A DNA stretch of 64,000 nucleotides from Enterovibrio coralii. GTDB lineage: Bacteria; Pseudomonadota; Gammaproteobacteria; Enterobacterales; Vibrionaceae. This document shows, one piece after another, positions 38,151-47,737 of the stretch. The DNA is taken from the NCBI RefSeq assembly GCF_001559595.1, contig NZ_LNTY01000034.1:248001-312000 (forward strand), in the 5' to 3' direction. How positions within the stretch are numbered: the first letter of the stretch is position 1; each line of letters begins with the position of its first letter. A program made the position numbers and the translations under genes. The notes below the pieces were generated by a model, which was given only the letters and a program-made list of their open reading frames with translations, had not been told where the DNA came from and ran no database searches.

Positions 38151-39717
38151 TTACAACAACTGCTCTTTGACGTGGCGGGCGAACCCTGAGCCAGCTTCTC
38201 GATAGATATTGAAGGCTGCATCTACGCCAAGCTCTTGCAGTTGCTCCAATTCGTCAGCATATCGGGCGATCGCTGCCACTTTGCCTTTGAATTCAAGCTC
38301 CTGAATCTGTTCCATCGCTATGGTGTTTGCCTGACTGTTTGGCATGGCGAGAAGAATAATCTCGATATGCTTGGACGAGGTAACACGAGACCAAAAGTCC
38401 GGGTCCGTCGCATCGCCGTGAATCACATGGCGGCCTTCACTAATGTGCTGGTCGACCGAATCGTCACGCGCTTCGATACCCAGTACTTGAGATGGAAAAG
38501 CCATGTTCATTTCATCGTATGCACCGCTGCCGATACGGCCCATACCGAGGATCACCACTTTGGCTCTGCCCAGATCGATCAGTTGATCGTTGTGGTTAAT
38601 CACTTCAGGTGCAGGATCGTGGAAGTATTTGGCGACTGAGCCATAAATACGGTGGCTGAAGGTATTTAATGGGGCAGAAATCATGAACGACAGAGATACG
38701 GCTATCGCGATGGCAACCAAGATACTGCCAGGCAGCATACCCATTTGGTAAGCAATACCACCCACAATCAGGCCAAATTCGCTGTAGTTGAACAGAGTTA
38801 ACGAAGCGAACAATGACGTGCGAACACGGAACTTAAAGCCATTAAACACGAGGTAGTACAACAACCCCTTTAATGGCAGTAACAGCATCAGCAGAAGGGC
38901 AATCATCAACTTGCATGGTGGGTTGTTCAGAAAGACCGATATTGAGGAAGAAGCAGACGAGGAACAGCTCTTTCACGTTGAACAGGGATTTTGCCATCTC
39001 GGAAGCGCGAGGGTGACCCGCCATCAACATCCCGACGATCAATGCGCCTAAGTCTGCCTTCATACCAACAGCATCAAACAGGCCTGCACCCAGCACTAAC
39101 GCGAGGAAGATTCCAAATAGGACAAGGACTTCACCGTGACCGGCTTTATCAAGAAAACGGAACAACACAGGGCGAAGCAGCGGCAGGCCAAATAAGATGA
39201 GTGCTTCAATACCCGGTGTTTTACCCGAGGCGATGGTCAGGAAAATCACCGCGAAGATGTCTTGCATGATGAGCACACCAATGGCCAGTGTGCCATAGGT
39301 CGCGTTCATCTCGCCTTTTTCTTGCAAGGCTTTAATGGCGAAAACGGTACTTGAGAAGGAAAGGGCAAAAGCGAAAAGTACGAGTTCGTTAGTGGCAAGG
39401 TCTTGAAACGCTGACAAACCAATGGTTTTGAAACCGATCAGGCAAAGTGAAAACAGTGCCGTGGTCATCAGATTGTGTAGCGATGCGCCAAACCAAATTT
39501 CTTTGTTTAAGAGTGAGCGGACATCGAGCTTTAAGCCAATAGTGAACAGAAGTAGGGTGACACCAAGATCTGCTAATGACTGAATAAGAGGTGTCGAGGT
39601 AAATCCGACAGCGTGAAGCGCAAAGCCAGCAATAAGGAAGCCGACCAAAGGCGGCATGTGGCAGCGCAGCATGAGAAAGCCGCTTAAAAAAGCGACAGCA
39701 ATAATAGCGAGATCCAT
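38151..39717 (-). CDS. cation:proton antiporter, CPA2/Kef type with RCK domain (frame break in this sequence)
   Basis: An inner-membrane exchanger of K+ or Na+ for H+. The first part (38911-39717) has about ten membrane segments with VGFLIAGFALHAVGF, FALSFSSTVFAIKAL and GTLAIGVLIMQDIFAVIFL. The second (38151-38909) has the last helices and a TrkA-N/RCK domain (KVVILGMGRIGSGAYDEM). The frames join near 38910 with a net +1 or -2 error, unlike the other breaks in this window. Corrected length is about 521 residues. Its place after gsk recalls E. coli ybaL, but similarity is only at family level. AGGAAG precedes the ATG. Confidence 0.85.
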
Positions 39718-39806
39718 AAAATCGAGTTTCTTCCTGAGTTTGGGCTTGAGCTAGCAATATTGGGCTAACTAAAAGATATATTTAGCTTTTATAACCTCAT
39801 GATAAA

Positions 39807-39839
39807 ACAAAGGCGGCACCTTTAACCAGTGCCGCCTTT
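39807..39839 (-). terminator. terminator after nagC
   Basis: Arms AAAGGCGGCAC / GTGCCGCCTTT with a nine-base loop, followed on the minus strand by TGTTTTAT. Confidence 0.88.
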
Positions 39840-39866
39840 GAAACGAGATGTTGCAGAGAAGTAAAA

Positions 39867-41081
39867 TCAGTCTTCTAAAAGTTTTTGAAGAAGTGCGCCA
39901 TTGAGCATTGCACGCTTAACCAAAGCAAACGCACCTAATGTTGGTGTCGCTGATAGGCCCGCGGCAACAATTGGCAGGTTTTGATGGAAAGTGCGCAGAG
40001 ACTGATTCTCAACACAACGTTGGATTGCCGGGAACACCACGCTTTTCGCTTCGGTGATTTCACCAGAAATAACCACTTGTTGTGGGTTGAACAGGTTAAT
40101 CGTCATTGCAATTGCTTTACCCAAGTGATTGCCGACCTTCACCAGTACTTGTCGTGCCAGTTCATCGCCAGCAACCGCTGCACGACAAATGTCTGACACG
40201 TCTAAATCTTGTTTGCCTTGCAGCATACTCTCATGGCCTTGAGCCAAAAGTTGCTGCGCATGTTCGATAATTGCAGGGTTAGACGCCACGGTTTCTAAGC
40301 AACCAAAGTTACCGCACTGGCATTTCTTGCCCAATGGGTCGATTTGGATATGGCCAATCTCACCAACGTTGCGGTTGTAGCCCAAAAACACCTGTCCGTT
40401 GACGATGATACCTGCGCCTGCACCGTTGTGAACACTGACGAGAAGCGTGTCGAAGTAATTTTTACTCACCCCGAAATAATGTTCTGCAAGTGCCTGACCA
40501 CGCGTGTCATTTCCGATGAAACATTGCACACCGAATTCGTCGCGAATTAAGTCACTTAACGGTAATTTGTCGATCGAAATATGTGGCATGTATTCGACGA
40601 TACCGGTTTCTGCATCTACCAGACCTGGCAGCGAAATTGCCACGGCAATCAGCTCTTTGAGTACGTCTTGTTTGGAAGCAAGGAAGCTATGCAAGTGATG
40701 AAGAAGGCCTTCAATCAGTGCTTCTTGGCTGGGATAATGGAATGCTTCTTCGTGTGCGGCCAGTAACTTTCCAGACAGGTCGAAGAGCGCTAATTCAATG
40801 CGGTCACGTCCAAGTCTAACTGCGAGGGAATGGAAAGGTGCACACTCGGTGGTCAACGAGATAGCTCGTCGACCTCCGGTGGACGCTTGTTGCGCAACCT
40901 CTTTGATGAGGCCGCGCTCAAGCAACTGGCGGGTTATTTTAGTGACACTTGCTGGAGCGAGGCTGCTCACATCAGCAATCTGTATTCGAGAAATCGGACC
41001 TTGCTGGTCGATGAGTCTATAAACGGCGGCACCGTTTAGCTGTTTAACCAGATCTACGTTACCGATTTGTCCGCCAGTCAT
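39867..41081 (-). CDS. nagC: N-acetylglucosamine repressor NagC
   Basis: A 404-residue ROK-family regulator. An N-terminal winged helix-turn-helix (RIQIADVSSLAPASVTKITR) is followed by the sugar-kinase-like domain with a phosphate loop (HNGAGAGIIVNG) and the zinc motif CQCGNFGCLE. It represses nag genes and is released by GlcNAc-6-P. It lies seven bases after nagA in the nagB-nagA-nagC operon, so it is autoregulated with its targets. Confidence 0.93.
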   Translation of the reverse strand: MTGGQIGNVDLVKQLNGAAVYRLIDQQGPISRIQIADVSSLAPASVTKITRQLLERGLIKEVAQQASTGGRRAISLTTECAPFHSLAVRLGRDRIELALFDLSGKLLAAHEEAFHYPSQEALIEGLLHHLHSFLASKQDVLKELIAVAISLPGLVDAETGIVEYMPHISIDKLPLSDLIRDEFGVQCFIGNDTRGQALAEHYFGVSKNYFDTLLVSVHNGAGAGIIVNGQVFLGYNRNVGEIGHIQIDPLGKKCQCGNFGCLETVASNPAIIEHAQQLLAQGHESMLQGKQDLDVSDICRAAVAGDELARQVLVKVGNHLGKAIAMTINLFNPQQVVISGEITEAKSVVFPAIQRCVENQSLRTFHQNLPIVAAGLSATPTLGAFALVKRAMLNGALLQKLLED

Positions 41082-41088
41082 AAATGTC

Positions 41089-42224
41089 CTAATTCAATGT
41101 GTATTCGCCGTTAACTACCGTCGCTTTGACATTGAAATCACGGTCGAACACAGCCAAGTTAGCCACGTATCCTTTCTTGATACGGCCAAGCTTGTTTTCC
41201 ATACCGATAGCACATGCAGGGTACAGTGTTGCCATGCGAACCGCTTCATCCAAAGCGATACCTACATGTTCGACAGAGTTCTGTACTGCTTCAATCATGG
41301 TCAATGCCGAACCGCCAAGCGTGCCGTTTTCATCAACACACTTACCATCTCGGTAATATACTTTCTTACCAACAAAAATAAAGTGATCCATGTCGGCTCC
41401 TGCAGGCGCTGCTGCATCGGTAACCAGAACCAGTTTTTCACCTTTCAGTTTGTGGGCAATGCGAATGTTCGCGTAATCAACGTGGAAACCATCAGCAATC
41501 ACACCCGTGTAAACCTCAGGTGTGTCGTAGATTGCGCCTACCATACCTGGTTCGCGACCAGCGATTGGTGTCATCGCATTGAACAGGTGAGTGGCGAACG
41601 TGATGCCGCTTTGAAGCCTTCACGCGCTTCCACATAACTTGCGTTAGTGTGACCCGCAGATACAACGATACCCGCTGCAGCCAGTTTCTCGATGTGTTCT
41701 GCTGGTGTCAGCTCAGGTGCCAGCGTTACTTTGGTAACAACGTCTGAGTTCGCAGTGATGAAGTCAATCATCGCATCGTCTGAACGACGGATGTAGTCAA
41801 CGCTGTGAATACCTTTTTTCGCGACGTTCAGGTACGGACCTTCAAGGTGCAGACCCAGTGCTTCGTGTTGGTATTGCTCTTGGTAATCACGAATCGCTTT
41901 TACCGACGCTTTCATGTCTTCGTCTGAAGAGGTGATCAGCGTTGGTAGGAAGCTGGTGCAACCTGATTTCAGGTTTGCCAAGTGCATAGTACGGATGGTG
42001 TCCGCCGTCACCTGGTCGTTAAACATCACACCACCACAGCCGTTCAGCTGCAGGTCGATGAAGCCAGGAGTGAGGTAAGCACCGTCCAGAGAACGGGTCT
42101 CAATGCCTTCTGGCAGATCTTTTTCTTGGCAAATGTTCTGGATCAGGCCGCCATCAATGATGACGGCATGATTGTCCAGCACTTCGCTACCAGTAAAAAT
42201 ACGGCAGTTAATCAGTGCGTACAT
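41089..42224 (-). CDS. nagA: N-acetylglucosamine-6-phosphate deacetylase NagA (frameshifted in this sequence)
   Basis: Removes the acetyl group from GlcNAc-6-P before NagB acts. Frame 41571-42224 gives the N-terminal part ([36 protein letters not shown]). Frame 41089-41574 continues with [14 protein letters not shown] and [10 protein letters not shown], whose Asp is catalytic. The expected HLFNAM zinc-ligand segment falls at the break: a missing base at 41606 (GGG read as GG on the coding strand) restores [18 protein letters not shown] and a 378-residue protein. Strong AAGGAAG site. Middle gene of the nag operon. Confidence 0.93.
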
Positions 42225-42239
42225 GAAGACTTCCTTACC

Positions 42240-43040
42240 TTACAGGTTTTTAATGTTTTGAGCTTCTAGCTCTTGGAAGTACTTAACAGTCTTCACTTTC
42301 AGCTCAGCAGTTGAAGGCTCGTCACAAACCATCAGTGCTTTAGGGTGAAGCTGAAGAGCAGAAACAGTCCAAAGGTGGTTCACAGAACCTTCAACCGCTG
42401 CTTGCAGAGCCAGTGCTTTGTTGTGGCCAGTGATCAGAATCATCACTTCTTCTGCGTCAAGCAGAGTACCAACACCGATAGTCAGTGCGTGTTTTGGCAC
42501 TTGGTTGATGTCGTTGTCAAAGAAACGAGAGTTAGCAATACGCGTGTCTTCAGTCAGTGTCTTGATACGAGTACGTGAAGACAGAGAAGAAGCTGGCTCG
42601 TTGAATGCGATGTGGCCGTCGTTACCGATGCCGCCCATGAACAGGTTGATTTTACCGTAAGACTTGATTTTGTCTTCGTAGCGTTTGCACTCAACCATGT
42701 GGTCTTCAGCGTTGCCGTTCAGCAGGTTGATGTTTTCTTCTTGAATATCAATGTGATTGAAGAAGTTGTTGTACATGAATGAACGGTATGACTCTGGGTG
42801 GTCTGCAGGGATACCGCAGTACTCGTCCATGTTGAACGTCACAACGTGTTTGAAGCTTACTTCGCCTTGCTTATGAAGCTGAATCAGTTGCTTGTAAGTG
42901 TTCAGAGGTGTACCGCCTGTTGGCAGACCCAGAACAAACGGGCGATCTTCCGTTGGTGCAAATTTGTTAATTGCATCAACGATATAACGTGCTGACCAAA
43001 GGCCTACTTCATGTGCAGTTTGTAGCGGGATAAGTCTCAC
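42240..43040 (-). CDS. nagB: glucosamine-6-phosphate deaminase NagB
   Basis: Converts glucosamine-6-P to fructose-6-P and ammonia, allosterically activated by GlcNAc-6-P. The 266 residues match the E. coli enzyme: [37 protein letters not shown] with the proton-transfer Asp, [14 protein letters not shown] with the catalytic His. It starts with GTG preceded by AGGTG. First gene of the minus-strand nag operon. Confidence 0.97.
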   Translation of the reverse strand: MRLIPLQTAHEVGLWSARYIVDAINKFAPTEDRPFVLGLPTGGTPLNTYKQLIQLHKQGEVSFKHVVTFNMDEYCGIPADHPESYRSFMYNNFFNHIDIQEENINLLNGNAEDHMVECKRYEDKIKSYGKINLFMGGIGNDGHIAFNEPASSLSSRTRIKTLTEDTRIANSRFFDNDINQVPKHALTIGVGTLLDAEEVMILITGHNKALALQAAVEGSVNHLWTVSALQLHPKALMVCDEPSTAELKVKTVKYFQELEAQNIKNL

Positions 43041-43305
43041 AGCGACACCTCTATAGTTAATTCAAAATCTGATTCAATGGTAATCGATTTGCATCTTAGT
43101 TTTCATCATAAAATAAGTTTTATGAGCGTGCTAGCAAAAAACCGGATCTCATATTGTTTTGAGTGACAATAATCACAATTGCATTCGTTTTAATTTGCGG
43201 GGCGAAATTAATGGAATACACTGCCACTGACTCACATTGGATAGTAAATAAAATCCAATGTTGTCATTACAACTCTGAGAAATAACCACTATAGGGGGAA
43301 CAAAG
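43041..43305. promoter_or_regulatory. nagB-nagE divergent control region
   Basis: This spacer holds the promoters of nagBAC and nagE. A CRP-like site is centred at 43169.5 (GTGA-CAATAA-TCAC). Two AT-arm palindromes are candidate NagC operators: 43106-43125 (arms TCATAAAA / TTTTATGA) and 43190-43211 (arms TTAATTT / AAATTAA around GCGGGGCG). In E. coli, NagC binds operators on both sides and loops the DNA; the pair here, 84 bases apart, would allow a similar loop. Confidence 0.65.
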
Positions 43306-44802
43306 GTGAATATTCTCGGTTACTTCCAAAAAGTAGGTAAAGCACTGATGGTACCTGTTGCCGTGCTTCCTGCTGCTGCAATTCTAATGGGTGTCGGTTA
43401 CTGGATTGACCCGAATGGCTGGGGTGCGAACAGCGCACTGGCTGCATTCTTGATCAAAGCTGGTGCGGCAATCATCGACAATATGTCTGTACTGTTCGCG
43501 GTTGGTGTTGCGTACGGTATGTCTAAAGATAAAGATGGTGCAGCTGCACTGTCAGGTTTCGTTGGTTTCTTGGTTGTTACCACTCTGCTTGCACCGGGTG
43601 CGGTTGCTCAGATTCAAGGTATTGACCCAAGCTCTGTTCCTGCAGCGTTTGGCAAGATCAACAACCAATTCGTGGGTATCCTAGTTGGTATCGTTTCTGC
43701 TGAGCTGTACAACCGTTTCTCTTCTGTTGAACTGCACAAAGCATTGGCGTTCTTCTCTGGTAAGCGTCTGGTTCCTATCCTGACTTCTGTTGCTGGTATC
43801 TTCATTGCATTTATCCTGATGTACGTATGGCCAACTGTTTACGGTGGTCTGGTAAGCTTCGGTGAAGGCATCCAAGGTATGGGCGAAGTGGGTGCGGGTG
43901 TATACGCGTTCTTCAACCGTCTTCTGATCCCTGTTGGTCTGCACCACGCTCTGAACTCAGTATTCTGGTTTGACGTAGCGGGCATCAACGACATCCCTAA
44001 CTTCCTGGGTGGCGCGAAATCTATCGCTGAAGGTACTGCAACTGTTGGTGTAACAGGTATGTACCAAGCTGGTTTCTTCCCAATCATGATGTTCGGTCTG
44101 CCTGGTGCGGCTCTGGCTATCTACCACACTGCTAAGCCAGAAAACAAAGAGAAAGTAGCATCTATCATGCTGGCGGCTGCGTTCGCATCTTTCTTCACTG
44201 GTGTTACTGAGCCTCTAGAATTCTCATTCATGTTCCTGGCTCCAGGCCTGTACGTACTGCACGCATTGCTGACTGGTATCTCTGTATACATCGCAGCATC
44301 TATGCAGTGGATTGCTGGCTTCGGCTTCTCAGCAGGTCTGGTAGATATGGTTCTGTCTACTCGTAACCCGCTGGCGAAAGACTGGTACATGCTGATTGTT
44401 CAAGGTCTGGTATTCGCAAGCGTTTACTACGTAGTATTCCGCACTGCAATCGTGAAATTCAACCTGGCAACTCCTGGGCGTGAAGACCTGGATGACGACG
44501 CGTCTTCTGAAGGTGTGACCGGTTCACAAGAGACTGGTATCCTGGCTCGCCAATACCTGAAAGCTCTGGGTGGTCACGACAACCTGACTAACATCGATGC
44601 ATGTATCACTCGTCTGCGCTTGACTGTTAAAGACGGCAGCCAAATCGACGAGAAAACGCTGAAAGCACTGGGTGCAATGGGCGTTGTTAAACTGGGCACC
44701 AATAACCTGCAAGTTATCCTGGGTCCACTGGCAGAAATCGTTGCTGGCGAAATGAAGAAAGTCGGCACTACTGAAGACCTGTCTGACGTAAAACTGCCTT
44801 AA
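43306..44802 (+). CDS. nagE: PTS N-acetylglucosamine permease NagE, EIICB
   Basis: A 498-residue membrane permease that imports and phosphorylates GlcNAc. The IIC domain has about ten helices (VPVAVLPAAAILMGVGYW, GLHHALNSVFWFDVAG, FFTGVTEPLEFSFMFLAPGL). The IIB domain carries the phospho-cysteine in NIDACITRLRLTV, about Cys433. E. coli NagE is about 648 residues with an attached IIA; here the protein ends after IIB, so a separate IIA (probably Crr) must serve it. GTG start with AGGGGG upstream. Divergent from nagBAC. Confidence 0.95.
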   Translation: MNILGYFQKVGKALMVPVAVLPAAAILMGVGYWIDPNGWGANSALAAFLIKAGAAIIDNMSVLFAVGVAYGMSKDKDGAAALSGFVGFLVVTTLLAPGAVAQIQGIDPSSVPAAFGKINNQFVGILVGIVSAELYNRFSSVELHKALAFFSGKRLVPILTSVAGIFIAFILMYVWPTVYGGLVSFGEGIQGMGEVGAGVYAFFNRLLIPVGLHHALNSVFWFDVAGINDIPNFLGGAKSIAEGTATVGVTGMYQAGFFPIMMFGLPGAALAIYHTAKPENKEKVASIMLAAAFASFFTGVTEPLEFSFMFLAPGLYVLHALLTGISVYIAASMQWIAGFGFSAGLVDMVLSTRNPLAKDWYMLIVQGLVFASVYYVVFRTAIVKFNLATPGREDLDDDASSEGVTGSQETGILARQYLKALGGHDNLTNIDACITRLRLTVKDGSQIDEKTLKALGAMGVVKLGTNNLQVILGPLAEIVAGEMKKVGTTEDLSDVKLP

Positions 44803-44832
44803 TTAAGAAATACTGACTAAACAGTCAATATG

Positions 44833-44862
44833 GCCGGCCCTTTTAGGGGGTCGGCTTTTTTT
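44833..44862 (+). terminator. terminator after nagE, nested in an outer hairpin
   Basis: A GC-rich stem (GCCGGCCC with GGGGGTCGGC, one bulge) is followed by seven T residues. It lies within an outer pair, AATATGGCC at 44827-44835 and GGCCATATT at 44874-44882, so alternative folds are possible just upstream of the chitobiase gene. Confidence 0.82.
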
Positions 44863-44899
44863 GGGCCTTTTTCGGCCATATTCGTAGGGAAAATGTAAT

Positions 44900-47578
44900 A
44901 TGAAACAAACGTTTAAGCTTGGAATGCTGTCTGCGGCTATTGCAGCAGGCCTGACTGGTTGCGGTACTCTGCAGTCAGGCTCACCACAGCAAAACATCGT
45001 AGATGCACTGTCTTCTCAACTGAACATCAGCTACGACATCGTGACGAACCACGGTGTGCAAGAAGGCATGGCATGTCAGGAAATGGGTGCTGAGTGGGCA
45101 TCTTGTAACGAAATCACCATGACCGTGGTGAACGACGGTGACGCTGTTGAAAGCAACGATTGGAAAATCTACCTGCACAGCATCCGCGTTATCCTAGAAG
45201 TGGCGAACAAAGACTTCACTATTGAACACATCACAGGTGACCTGTATGTGCTGACGCCAACTGAATCTTTCAAAGGCTTTGCTGCTGGCGAAACGATTGA
45301 AATCCCCCTAATTCAAGAATACTGGACGCTGTTTGAAACTGACTTTATGCCACGTGCATACGTTGTTTCAGGCGACGCAACGCCAAAAGCTATCGAGTCT
45401 CTGAACACTGAAAACGTGGATGCGTTTGTGTCGGAAATTGAAGGTAACGAATACAAGCGTGTTCCAGAAGACAACAACATCCTAGCGACTGCGGCATCAC
45501 GTTTTGCGAAAAACAGCGATGTAGAAGCCCTGTCTGAAGGTGCAATCGAAGCAGCAATCATTCCAACACCACTGAAAGCGCGTCAAATGCGCGGTGAGCT
45601 GAACGTTGCTGGCGGTTTCGCGATCACCAACAATGCGTTGGACGCAGCGCAACTGGCGGCGTTTGAAGAGCGAGCAGAGCTGCTAGACGTTAACGTTAAG
45701 GGCGACGTAGCTCTTAACATCAACGTTGATGCAAAAGCGTTTGAAGGCGAAGAAGCAGTTTCTGGCGCATACAAACTGGCAATCAACGCAGCGGGTGTTG
45801 ACGTGCTGGGTTACGATAGCGTGGGTGCGTTCTACGGTCTGCAATCTATGCTGGCTCTGATGAGCAAAGGCGATGCTGAGGTTCTGCCTTGGGTTGCTAT
45901 CGAAGATGCGCCACGTTTCCAATACCGTGGTGTGATGGTAGACGTTGCGCGTAACTTCCACTCAAAAGAAGCTATCCTGCGCACCGTTGACCAAATGGCG
46001 GCGTACAAGCTGAACAAACTGCACCTTCACCTGACCGACGATGAAGGTTGGCGTTTGGAAATCCCAGGTCTGCCAGAGCTGACTGACGTGGGTGCAGAGC
46101 GTTGTCACGATCTGTCTGAAACGTCATGTCTGCTGCCACAACTGGGCTCAGGTCCAGACAGCGACAACTTCGGTTCAGGTTTCTTCTCTAAAGCGGATTA
46201 CATCGAAATTCTTGAGCACGCGAAAGCGCGTGGCATCGAAGTGATCCCAGAAATCGACATGCCAGCACACTCACGTGCAGCAGTGGTTTCTATGGAAGCG
46301 CGTTACAAGAAATACGCAGAGCAGGGCGATCTGGCGAAAGCTGAAGAATTCCGTCTGATGGATCCAATGGACACATCAAACGTAACGACCGTACAGTTCT
46401 ACGACAAGCGCAGCTTCGTAAACCCATGTATGGATTCTTCTCTGAACTTCGTGAACAAAGTGATCACTGAAGTGAAAGCGATGCACGACGAAGCTGGCAT
46501 GCCTCTGAGCACCTGGCACTTCGGTGGTGACGAAGCGAAGAACATCAAGCTAAATGCTGGCTTCCAAGACATCAACGCGGCAGAGCCAGTTGCATGGAAA
46601 GGTTCTATCGACCTGAGCCAACAAGACAAGCCATTCGCGAAGTCACCAATGTGTCAAAAACTGATTGAAGAAGGCGTAGTGTCTGATTTCGGTCACCTGC
46701 CAAGCTACTTTGCTGAGAAAGTCAGTGGTGTGGTTGCAGAGCACGGCATTGAAAACTTCCAAGCATGGCAAGACGGCCTGAAGTACTCGAAAGATGCGTC
46801 AGCGTTCGACACCAAGAACACTCGCGTTAACTTCTGGGACGTTCTGTACTGGGGCGGTGATGCGTCTGCGTACGACTGGGCAGCTAAAGGCTACGACATG
46901 ATCGTATCTAACCCAGACTACGTGTACATGGACATGCCTTACGAAGTTGACCCGAAAGAGCGCGGCTACTACTGGGCAACGCGTGCAACCGATACGCGTA
47001 AGATGTTCGGATTCGCACCAGAGAACCTGCCTCAGAACGCTGAAACCTCTGTTGACCGTGATGGTAACGGCTTCAACGGTAAAGGCACTGTAGATCACAA
47101 CGACGGTTTCTACGGTCTGTCTGCACAACTGTGGAGTGAAACTGTGCGTACTGACGAGCAGTACGAGTACATGGTATTCCCACGCGTTATCGCAGCGGCT
47201 GAGCGTGCGTGGCACAAAGCTGACTGGGAACTGGATTACCAAGCAGGTAAGCAGTTCAACCAGCAAACCACTCACGTTGACAAAGATGCACAGCTACAAG
47301 ACTGGACACGCTTTGCTAACGTAATGGGTCAGCGTGAAATGGCGAAACTGGACGCGGCAGGCATCCAATACCGTATCCCAGTACCAGGTGCAATCATGGA
47401 GCAAGGTACCCTGCACATGAACATCAGCATGCCAGGCCTGCCTCTGCAGTACTCTGTAGACGGTGGCAAATCTTGGACTGATTACTCTGCACCAGTAGCG
47501 ATTGAAGATGCGAGCAACGTAAAAGTACGTGCGTTGAGCGCAGACAAACAACGCGAAGGTCGCGCAGTTTCTCTGTAA
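44900..47578 (+). CDS. chb: chitobiase / beta-N-acetylhexosaminidase, GH20 lipoprotein
   Basis: An 892-residue glycosidase that splits chitobiose and chito-oligomers to GlcNAc. The lipobox LTGC places lipidated Cys21, so it is membrane-anchored, probably at the outer membrane. An N-terminal carbohydrate-binding domain precedes a chitobiase N-domain, and the GH20 barrel has MVDVARNFHSKEAILRTVD, LHLHLTDDEGWRLEIPGL and the catalytic Asp-Glu in HFGGDEAKN; a C-terminal Ig-like domain ends near the stop. The nearest characterised relative I recall is V. harveyi chitobiase (about 883 residues). It stands between nagE and glnS, which are adjacent in E. coli. Confidence 0.92.
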   Translation: MKQTFKLGMLSAAIAAGLTGCGTLQSGSPQQNIVDALSSQLNISYDIVTNHGVQEGMACQEMGAEWASCNEITMTVVNDGDAVESNDWKIYLHSIRVILEVANKDFTIEHITGDLYVLTPTESFKGFAAGETIEIPLIQEYWTLFETDFMPRAYVVSGDATPKAIESLNTENVDAFVSEIEGNEYKRVPEDNNILATAASRFAKNSDVEALSEGAIEAAIIPTPLKARQMRGELNVAGGFAITNNALDAAQLAAFEERAELLDVNVKGDVALNINVDAKAFEGEEAVSGAYKLAINAAGVDVLGYDSVGAFYGLQSMLALMSKGDAEVLPWVAIEDAPRFQYRGVMVDVARNFHSKEAILRTVDQMAAYKLNKLHLHLTDDEGWRLEIPGLPELTDVGAERCHDLSETSCLLPQLGSGPDSDNFGSGFFSKADYIEILEHAKARGIEVIPEIDMPAHSRAAVVSMEARYKKYAEQGDLAKAEEFRLMDPMDTSNVTTVQFYDKRSFVNPCMDSSLNFVNKVITEVKAMHDEAGMPLSTWHFGGDEAKNIKLNAGFQDINAAEPVAWKGSIDLSQQDKPFAKSPMCQKLIEEGVVSDFGHLPSYFAEKVSGVVAEHGIENFQAWQDGLKYSKDASAFDTKNTRVNFWDVLYWGGDASAYDWAAKGYDMIVSNPDYVYMDMPYEVDPKERGYYWATRATDTRKMFGFAPENLPQNAETSVDRDGNGFNGKGTVDHNDGFYGLSAQLWSETVRTDEQYEYMVFPRVIAAAERAWHKADWELDYQAGKQFNQQTTHVDKDAQLQDWTRFANVMGQREMAKLDAAGIQYRIPVPGAIMEQGTLHMNISMPGLPLQYSVDGGKSWTDYSAPVAIEDASNVKVRALSADKQREGRAVSL

Positions 47579-47596
47579 TTTCGTCCTCATCAACTC

Positions 47597-47624
47597 AAAG
47601 CCCGCACTTCGCGGGCTTTTTTTT
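47597..47624 (+). terminator. terminator after chitobiase
   Basis: Arms AAAGCCCGC / GCGGGCTTT with a five-base loop and a long T-run. Confidence 0.93.
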
Positions 47625-47737
47625 GTTCAATTGGTGCTTCTACGTTCAGTAGTGGTTGAGTAAACCGCCCTGATCGTGGATCATTGGGCGTTAATTTTAA
47701 AAATTTCGTATCCGGATCTTCCTACGAGGTAAATTTG

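Noticed and set aside
38842..38909. Overlap of two antiporter proteins as separate genes
   Set aside because: The first ends in an abrupt nonsense tail after conserved helices and the second begins mid-helix. Together they make one normal CPA2 protein.
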